Assembly: GCA_964486825.1 (NCBI GenBank)
Contig: CAZAQS010000278.1
Coordinates: forward strand, 1-6,224
Source: CAZAQS01 sp964486825
GTDB taxonomy: Bacteria > Chloroflexota > Anaerolineae > Anaerolineales > UBA4823
Length of the DNA: 6,224 nt
Reading direction: 5' to 3'
Part shown: positions 1 through 3,674 of the stretch, in pieces
Layout of the letters: the number at the start of each line of letters is the position of its first letter
Numbering within the stretch: position 1 is the first letter of the stretch
Notes under the pieces: model-generated
What the model was told of the DNA's origin: nothing
Seen by the model: only the letters and a program-made list of their open reading frames with translations
The model's database searches: none
Made by a program: the position numbers and the translations under genes

Positions 1-688
1 TTTTGTTCAAGTTATGCGCCAGCCCGGAAAGGTACCTGGCAGCTCCTGGAGCTACACGAGCATTCCAGGCAGTCGTTAAAAACCTTTCATATTCTCGAAA
101 GCGTGGAGATACCTCATGAGAAGAACACACAAACAGATCCGGCGCTTCTTCGCGTACCCATTTTTCGGCCAACCGCTCATGTTCTGGATAACGGTAGGCG
201 TGTAAAAAGCAGATTGCTACTGCTTCTATTCCGTCATTTTTAAACTGCCTAACAACCTGCCTTACCGCATCTTCATCAAGGGAAACAACAACCTCTCCGT
301 CAACCCCAATTCGCTCGGGAACAGCAATCCGGAAATTACGTTCAACAGGAGGGTGATGTTGTTGAGGAATTTCCTGACGGATCGCATAGTTTAATGGTCT
401 TTCATGCCTTCCGATAACAATGACATCTCGCATCCCTTGACTGGTAATTAGCCCTGTCTTGGCTCCTTTTCTCTCCAAAAGCATATTCGTGATGAGGGTT
501 GTTCCGTGGAGAAATCTTTCAGGGATAAGATCGAGTTCAAGTGCATCCAACGCAGCTATGACAGCATCACCTGGTTGTTCTCGGTTTGAAGGAACTTTTG
601 ATGTCCAGATTCCTTGTGGGGATACAGCAATAGCATCTGTAAAGGTGCCGCCGATGTCTATACCGATTCGGAGTCGTGACTGAGACAT
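1..688 (-). CDS. hyuA: HyuA-type hydantoinase/5-oxoprolinase subunit, N-terminal part (cut by window edge)
   Basis: This is the N-terminal 229 residues of a hydantoinase A/oxoprolinase family protein. The family hydrolyses 5-membered cyclic amides (N-methylhydantoin, 5-oxoproline, hydantoins), using ATP in many members, in the cytoplasm and usually with a HyuB partner. Visible motifs are the ASKHA-like phosphate loop GIDIGGTFTDA (residues 9-19), HGTTLITNMLLERKGAKTG (61-79), the family motif RDVIVIGRHERP (87-98), VPERIGVDGEV (123-133), AVAICFLHAYRYPEHERLA (156-174) and SHEVSPRFREYERFLTTAWN (190-209). Family members are usually about 650-720 residues, so roughly two thirds lie beyond the left edge. 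No internal stop is seen. The ATG at 688 is fixed by a good ribosome site 7 nt upstream and by the position of the conserved N-terminus. Codon use is distinctly more AT-rich than in the other genes. The substrate cannot be told from this part; acetone carboxylase beta subunits share this N-terminal domain. Confidence 0.93.
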   Translation of the reverse strand, partial: MSQSRLRIGIDIGGTFTDAIAVSPQGIWTSKVPSNREQPGDAVIAALDALELDLIPERFLHGTTLITNMLLERKGAKTGLITSQGMRDVIVIGRHERPLNYAIRQEIPQQHHPPVERNFRIAVPERIGVDGEVVVSLDEDAVRQVVRQFKNDGIEAVAICFLHAYRYPEHERLAEKWVREEAPDLFVCSSHEVSPRFREYERFLTTAWNARVAPGAARYLSGLAHNLNK

Positions 689-695
689 TGTAATG

Positions 696-703
696 CTTTC
701 CTT
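696..703 (-). promoter_or_regulatory. Ribosome binding site of the hyuA-like gene
   Basis: On the minus strand AAGGAAAG lies 7 nt upstream of the ATG at 688. It supports that start over any downstream Met. Confidence 0.7.
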
Positions 704-729
704 AAAGTGGTTGAGTTGTTTGCGGACAG

Positions 730-758
730 ATTATAGGTGATGTGATCGCGCCTGTCAA
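730..758 (-). promoter_or_regulatory. Consensus sigma-70 promoter for the hyuA-like gene
   Basis: Read on the minus strand, TTGACA (758-753) is followed by a 17-bp spacer and TATAAT (735-730). Both hexamers match the housekeeping consensus perfectly at the optimal spacing. An AT-rich stretch directly upstream (about 760-785) could act as an UP element. The predicted start of transcription is near 721-723, giving a leader of about 33-35 nt before the ATG at 688. The promoter sits in the 114-bp gap after the dienelactone-hydrolase stop, so the hydantoinase gene should be transcribed independently of that upstream gene. Confidence 0.85.
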
Positions 759-802
759 TTCGATGAATATATAGGCTTTTATGGGTGTTATCCCTTATTA
801 TC

Positions 803-1450
803 CTAGATCGTTCTCTCAAGGAACGCCAACATACGCTCCCAGGCCAGCTCCGCCGCCTCGGGTTTGAAGTGTTCGGGTTTGTTATCTTCGAAGAACCAGT
901 GGTAGGCATCCTGGTAAATGTGGATGTCTGCGTTAGGCGCCTCCATCTTCTTCACATTCTCCAAAGGCTCCCAATCGTCGTCACCTGCATAATGTAATTG
1001 AAACTGGGCTTTGCTGCCCGATAGGTCCTCTCCGCTGCCCCCATAGAAAAGGACGACCCCGCCGAAAGCATCCGGATGAGCCTCATCCAGGAGCAGAGCG
1101 TGAAAGGCCCCCATCGAAAAACCGACTGTGCCCAGCTTATCGCCCTGCACCGCGGCATGGGTTTGCAGGAACCGCAGCGCTCCTTTGGCTGTTGCCTGTA
1201 CCGCTGCTTCATCGCGTGTCTCGTCCAGGCGTTCGGCCTCTTCGATCGTCTCGGCTGTCTGACCGTGGAGCAGATCAGGCGCAAACGCGACGTACCCGTT
1301 GGCAGCCAACCGGTCGCAGGTTTGCTTGAAGAATTCCGTTAGCCCCCACCAGGCGTGCAGGACCAGCACGCCTTTGCCTTTGCCGCCGGCAGGCAGGGCC
1401 AGGTATCCGCTGCGGGTAAGATCGTTGGCTGGAAAATCCGTCATGGCCAT
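803..1450 (-). CDS. Dienelactone hydrolase family protein (serine-nucleophile alpha/beta hydrolase)
   Basis: A complete 215-residue cytoplasmic alpha/beta hydrolase, close to the family's usual 220-250 residues, with no signal peptide. Family landmarks are VLVLHAWWGLTEFFKQTCDRLA (28-49, shown here only by its ends VLVLHAWWG and DRLA), the GYVAFAPDLLHG strand-loop (52-63), the nucleophile elbow GFSMGA (110-115), HYAGDDDW (153-160) with the likely acid at Asp158 or Asp159, and YQDAYHWFF (179-187) with His184. The inferred triad is Ser112-Asp-His184. Classical dienelactone hydrolase has Cys in the elbow and a Glu in the position taken here by Ala33, so activity on dienelactone itself is doubtful; a broader esterase role is more likely. 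The start at 1450 has AGGAGG 8 nt upstream; Met3 (1444) is the alternative. It stands alone: the hydantoinase gene downstream has its own promoter. Confidence 0.92.
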   Translation of the reverse strand: MAMTDFPANDLTRSGYLALPAGGKGKGVLVLHAWWGLTEFFKQTCDRLAANGYVAFAPDLLHGQTAETIEEAERLDETRDEAAVQATAKGALRFLQTHAAVQGDKLGTVGFSMGAFHALLLDEAHPDAFGGVVLFYGGSGEDLSGSKAQFQLHYAGDDDWEPLENVKKMEAPNADIHIYQDAYHWFFEDNKPEHFKPEAAELAWERMLAFLERTI

Positions 1451-1458
1451 ATTAAATC

Positions 1459-1464
1459 CCTCCT
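1459..1464 (-). promoter_or_regulatory. Shine-Dalgarno of the dienelactone hydrolase gene
   Basis: On the minus strand a perfect AGGAGG lies 8 nt before the ATG at 1450 and 14 nt before the second in-frame ATG at 1444. This favours the first ATG. Confidence 0.8.
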
Positions 1465-1576
1465 GTCACTTGTGAACATCGGTAAACGCGGGCATGATCG
1501 TAGTCCCACGTGGTTATCGATCTCGCTGCACCCGGTAATTTTAACTCGAAATAATATCGAAAACCTACGCCAATTT

Positions 1577-1657
1577 AGCGACGGCGGCACAGGCGCCATC
1601 ACCCAGGAAGGTCTGCCGCCCGTGCGCCTGTTCATCCCGCTGTTGCTCAGGCGCTAA
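1577..1657 (+). pseudogene. Possible 3' remnant of a lost secreted-protein gene (hydrophobic C-terminal tail)
   Basis: The plus-strand reading frame ending with TAA at 1655-1657 codes for a Gly/Thr-rich stretch and then LPPVRLFIPLLLRR. This is a Pro-Pro linker, a short hydrophobic segment with a central Pro, and terminal Arg. The intact secreted protein at 1733-3130 ends with the same layout (QPPPSAAVQVFLPVVIGR). A terminator-like hairpin with a T-tract begins 22 nt after the stop and points the right way for this strand. Upstream of about 1575 the frame stays open but becomes AT-rich, looks non-coding, and runs into the hydrolase gene on the other strand. No start codon with a ribosome site or N-terminal domain is present. 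I infer a gene end whose body was deleted or displaced. A chance open frame is possible. Confidence 0.35.
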
Positions 1658-1679
1658 GCCGCGATCAAGATCATCATGA

Positions 1680-1734
1680 GCTGTGTGTATGTACGGAGAT
1701 TCACCCCGCACATACACACAGCATTTACTTTTTT
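1680..1734 (+). terminator. Rho-independent terminator (13-bp perfect stem, T6)
   Basis: GCTGTGTGTATGT (1680-1692) pairs perfectly with ACATACACACAGC (1710-1722). Three further inner pairs (1694-1696 with 1706-1708) are possible past one mismatch. On the plus strand a T6 run follows at 1729-1734. This fits termination of plus-strand transcription from the remnant ending at 1657. The beta-propeller gene on the minus strand stops at 1733, so the same hairpin lies 10 nt past its stop and may also protect or end that transcript. On that strand, however, no T-run follows the stem. Confidence 0.75.
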
Positions 1735-3130
1735 ACCGGCCGATTACGACCGGCAGAAAGACTTGCACGGCTGCTGAGGGCGGCGGCTGCACTACTGCGC
1801 CAACCCTGCCCCAGGCCGGGGAACGGGCGTCTTCCAGGAAGAGCTGCGCCCCGCTGCCGTCGATATTCATCATCCACAGGTCGATGTCCGGGTCTTCATC
1901 GGTCCAGTCGCCGCCCACCTGCCGTTCGAAGATGGCCCGCTGCCCATCGGGTGAGACGCTCACCAGGCGGGTAAAGCTGCTGGTAAAGTTGGTCAGGCGT
2001 GTGCTGGCGCCAGTAGCAAAGTGGTAGGCGTACAGATTGGCCTGCTCGCCGTATTCTTCGGTGGCGGAGTATAAGAAGCCGGAGCCGTCCGGCAGCCAGG
2101 ACAGACCCAACACGTAGCGGCCCTCGCCGCCGCCCACCTCCACCAATACCTGCCCGGCATGCGTGCTGCCCTCTTCCACCAGGTAGATGGTGGCGCCCTC
2201 GCCGTAGAAGTCATAGGCAGCATACAGGATCTGGCTGCTCCGCCCGGCAGTGGGCCCGTAGCTCAGGTGCTCGGGGTCGCCGGGCCGCCCGGCGATGGGC
2301 ACATTCGTAATCTCCTGCCCGCTGTTGCCGGGCACCTGGTTGTTTGCCGGAACTCCATAGAAGGCGCCGCTGGCCTGAAAGACATACGCCAACTGGCTTT
2401 CGTCACTGCGCCAGGTGGGCCAGCGCCAGCCCCAAAATTCGGTCCCGAAGTAGATCGGCACCTCTCCCTGGGTGGTCACCGTTTCACCCGGGATCACGTT
2501 GGCGTTGCCAAGCACATCGTGGAAGCGCAAGCCGCCGAAGCTGGCTACCGCCCACTGCACCCGGTCGCCGTAGTCAGCCACATTCTGGAAGGTGACGGTG
2601 GTGCTGGCGCCAGAGGCCAGGAAAATCTCCTGGGCCTGCTGGGCCCCCTCGAAGTAAATGGTGAAAGGCCCGCCCGTGAAAGAGTAGTTCGTCACAGGCA
2701 CCCTCACCGTGCCCGTGGGCAACCCGGCCCGCTGTCCGCAGGCGGGCGGGGATGAAACCCGCCGGTAGCCGGAGCCGTCCGGGCGCAGGGCGTAGATATC
2801 CGAATAGTAGAACGAGCAGTCGTTCTCGTGCCGCCCGGCAAAAGCCAGCTCCTGCCCGCTCGGGCTCCATGCCAGATTGGTCACATCCTGGATGCCCTCG
2901 GTCCCGCTGCGGCTGCTGCTCCAGATCTGGCGCGGGCTGCTTTTATCCGGTTCGACCAGCCAGATCTGGTCGCCAGTCTGGTCATTTCCCACCACGTAGG
3001 CGATCAAACCCTGCTCAGCCTGCGCCGCCGCCGGGGCAGCCTCCGGCGCGCCCAGCATCGCGCCGGCAGCCAGTCCCAACACCAGCCAGAAAACCAGCCA
3101 TTTCTGAATTGTCCGTTTCGCATGTCCCAT
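1733..3130 (-). CDS. Secreted TolB-like (PD40) beta-propeller protein with inserted domain and C-terminal hydrophobic tail
   Basis: A 465-residue exported protein of unknown function. Residues 5-38 form a signal peptide: K/R-rich start, hydrophobic core from about Leu12 to Leu26, and an Ala-rich cleavage region (AAAQA, 34-38). PD40/TolB-like blades can be seen at LAWSPSGQELAFAG (86-99) with DIYALRPDGSG (111-121), PTWRSDESQLAYVF (238-251), LSWLPDGSGFLYSA (343-356) with NLYAYHFATG (365-374), and VSVSPDGQRAIF (390-401) with DLWMMNIDGSG (417-427), closing with SPAWG (437-441). Residues about 139-228 do not look like propeller and seem to be an inserted beta-rich domain. The tail is a Pro-rich linker then VFLPVVIGR. 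Such propellers usually bind ligands or partners rather than catalyse; none can be named here. The start at 3130 is chosen because GGAAGGAG precedes it by 7 nt and the signal peptide follows; the frame is open upstream to 3250, but that extension would put 40 polar residues before the signal. Confidence 0.85.
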   Translation of the reverse strand: MGHAKRTIQKWLVFWLVLGLAAGAMLGAPEAAPAAAQAEQGLIAYVVGNDQTGDQIWLVEPDKSSPRQIWSSSRSGTEGIQDVTNLAWSPSGQELAFAGRHENDCSFYYSDIYALRPDGSGYRRVSSPPACGQRAGLPTGTVRVPVTNYSFTGGPFTIYFEGAQQAQEIFLASGASTTVTFQNVADYGDRVQWAVASFGGLRFHDVLGNANVIPGETVTTQGEVPIYFGTEFWGWRWPTWRSDESQLAYVFQASGAFYGVPANNQVPGNSGQEITNVPIAGRPGDPEHLSYGPTAGRSSQILYAAYDFYGEGATIYLVEEGSTHAGQVLVEVGGGEGRYVLGLSWLPDGSGFLYSATEEYGEQANLYAYHFATGASTRLTNFTSSFTRLVSVSPDGQRAIFERQVGGDWTDEDPDIDLWMMNIDGSGAQLFLEDARSPAWGRVGAVVQPPPSAAVQVFLPVVIGR

Positions 3131-3137
3131 TTTGTGT

Positions 3138-3145
3138 CTCCTTCC
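3138..3145 (-). promoter_or_regulatory. Ribosome binding site that fixes the beta-propeller gene start
   Basis: On the minus strand GGAAGGAG lies 7 nt upstream of the ATG at 3130. It supports that start rather than in-frame upstream codons as far as 3250. Confidence 0.8.
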
Positions 3146-3269
3146 ATACCGTATCAAGTCGTTGGGGGTGCTTTTGCGGAGCTTCGCTCGCATAAAACCA
3201 CCATCGCTTCCACCAATCACCGAGGATCTGCCTCCTGGCCCGCTTACCAACTGCCGGGCAGCCGCGCCG

Positions 3270-3485
3270 CTAAGGCCTGTCCTGTGATCCGTGCTCGCCG
3301 GATGAAGCGGAATTTACTGGGCCTATGCACTGCTCTTCCAGGTACGAAAAAAACTGGCCCAGGTTCGAAAAAACCAGCTTTTGCCCGGTCTGCGGGTTTT
3401 CCAAAGAAGCCAGGCAGCCCGTGCGGCTGCCGTCCCGGTAAACTCGCAGCAGATAAGAAAAGTAATCCTTTTTCTGAAGGTCCAT
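3270..3485 (-). CDS. Small uncharacterised protein, about 71 residues
   Basis: The frame codes for an aromatic-rich domain: DYFSYLLRVYRDG (7-19), then CLASLENPQTGQKLVF (24-39), then FFSYLEEQ (45-52), and a short polar tail. From memory this resembles small Chloroflexota proteins with the pattern Y-L-L-R-L-W, W-R-A-S-L-E, T-G-E, F-x-S-L-E-x-L-x-x-F-L. They have no known function that I can name, and the usual Trp is Cys24 here. The pattern suggests two or three beta strands and a C-terminal helix; there is no signal peptide or membrane segment. AGAGGA lies 9 nt before the ATG at 3485 and 6 nt before a GTG at 3488, so either may be the start. It diverges from the STAND regulator gene with 189 nt between the two ATGs. 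It lies 139 bp upstream of, and on the same strand as, the beta-propeller gene. A role linked to the regulator is inferred from position only. Confidence 0.62.
   Translation of the reverse strand: MDLQKKDYFSYLLRVYRDGSRTGCLASLENPQTGQKLVFSNLGQFFSYLEEQCIGPVNSASSGEHGSQDRP
3338..3373. repeat. Short direct repeat with A6/A7 runs inside the small gene
   Basis: Two 15-nt copies, 3338-3352 and 3359-3373, match at 14 of 15 bases and are 21 nt apart. In the small gene they encode the in-frame echo FSNLG / FSYLE. Each contains a homopolymer (A7 at 3347-3353, A6 at 3368-3373 on the plus strand) that could be prone to slippage. Confidence 0.6.
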
Positions 3486-3593
3486 CACGGCCGTTCCTCT
3501 CGAGCACCCTGGATAGGGCGCTCACCCAACAAGCATATTTGGATCGTCTCATCATTGTAGATGGGCCGCGTGAACAAAACGTTAATTGTGTCG

Positions 3594-3618
3594 AACCCTC
3601 CTGCCTGGCAGGAGGGTT
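3594..3618. promoter_or_regulatory. Perfect palindrome in the divergent promoter region (candidate operator or hairpin)
   Basis: AACCCTCCTGCC (3594-3605) and GGCAGGAGGGTT (3607-3618) are perfect inverted copies around a single T at 3606. The centre lies about 66 bp upstream of the predicted transcription start of the STAND regulator gene and about 120 bp upstream of the small gene on the other strand. No convergent gene needs a terminator here and neither side has a real T-run, so a binding site for a dimeric regulator, or a structured leader for the small gene, is more likely than a terminator. The protein that would bind it is unknown. Confidence 0.55.
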
Positions 3619-3636
3619 GTAATCGGATAATTATTC

Positions 3637-3665
3637 TTGTATACGTCGTGAAAGCATACTATACT
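3637..3665 (+). promoter_or_regulatory. Promoter of the STAND regulator gene, nearly leaderless
   Basis: TTGTAT (3637-3642), a 17-bp spacer, and TATACT (3660-3665) form a sigma-70-like promoter with a strong -10 and a weak -35. The expected transcription start is about 3672-3673, only 2-3 nt before the ATG at 3675. No Shine-Dalgarno sequence is present before that ATG, which fits translation of a leaderless transcript. The weak -35 suggests that an activator may be needed. Confidence 0.55.
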
Positions 3666-3674
3666 TAAACCTCG

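Noticed and set aside
780..800. GGG-TGTTAT-CCC mini inverted repeat after the hydrolase stop as a terminator
   Set aside because: The stem is only 3-4 bp with no T-tract, so it is not supported as a terminator.
1465..1575. Promoter for the dienelactone hydrolase gene
   Set aside because: AT-rich segments exist, but no -35/-10 pair with acceptable spacing could be found by eye.
2159..2755. Long open frame on the plus strand opposite the beta-propeller gene
   Set aside because: It lacks any recognisable domain and lies wholly opposite a gene with clear signal peptide and PD40 motifs. GC-rich coding sequence often leaves antisense frames open.
3173..3193. Imperfect hairpin (GCGGAGC / GCTCGC) between the small gene and the propeller gene
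   Set aside because: The stem has a bulge and no T-run follows on the minus strand. It is not strong enough to call a terminator.
3131..3250. N-terminal extension of the beta-propeller protein to 3250
   Set aside because: It would put 40 polar residues before a clear signal peptide. The ATG at 3130 has an excellent ribosome site.
3244..3555. Alternative minus-strand frame overlapping the small gene
   Set aside because: It has no recognisable pattern, whereas the frame at 3270-3485 has a coherent aromatic/TG pattern and a nearby ribosome site.
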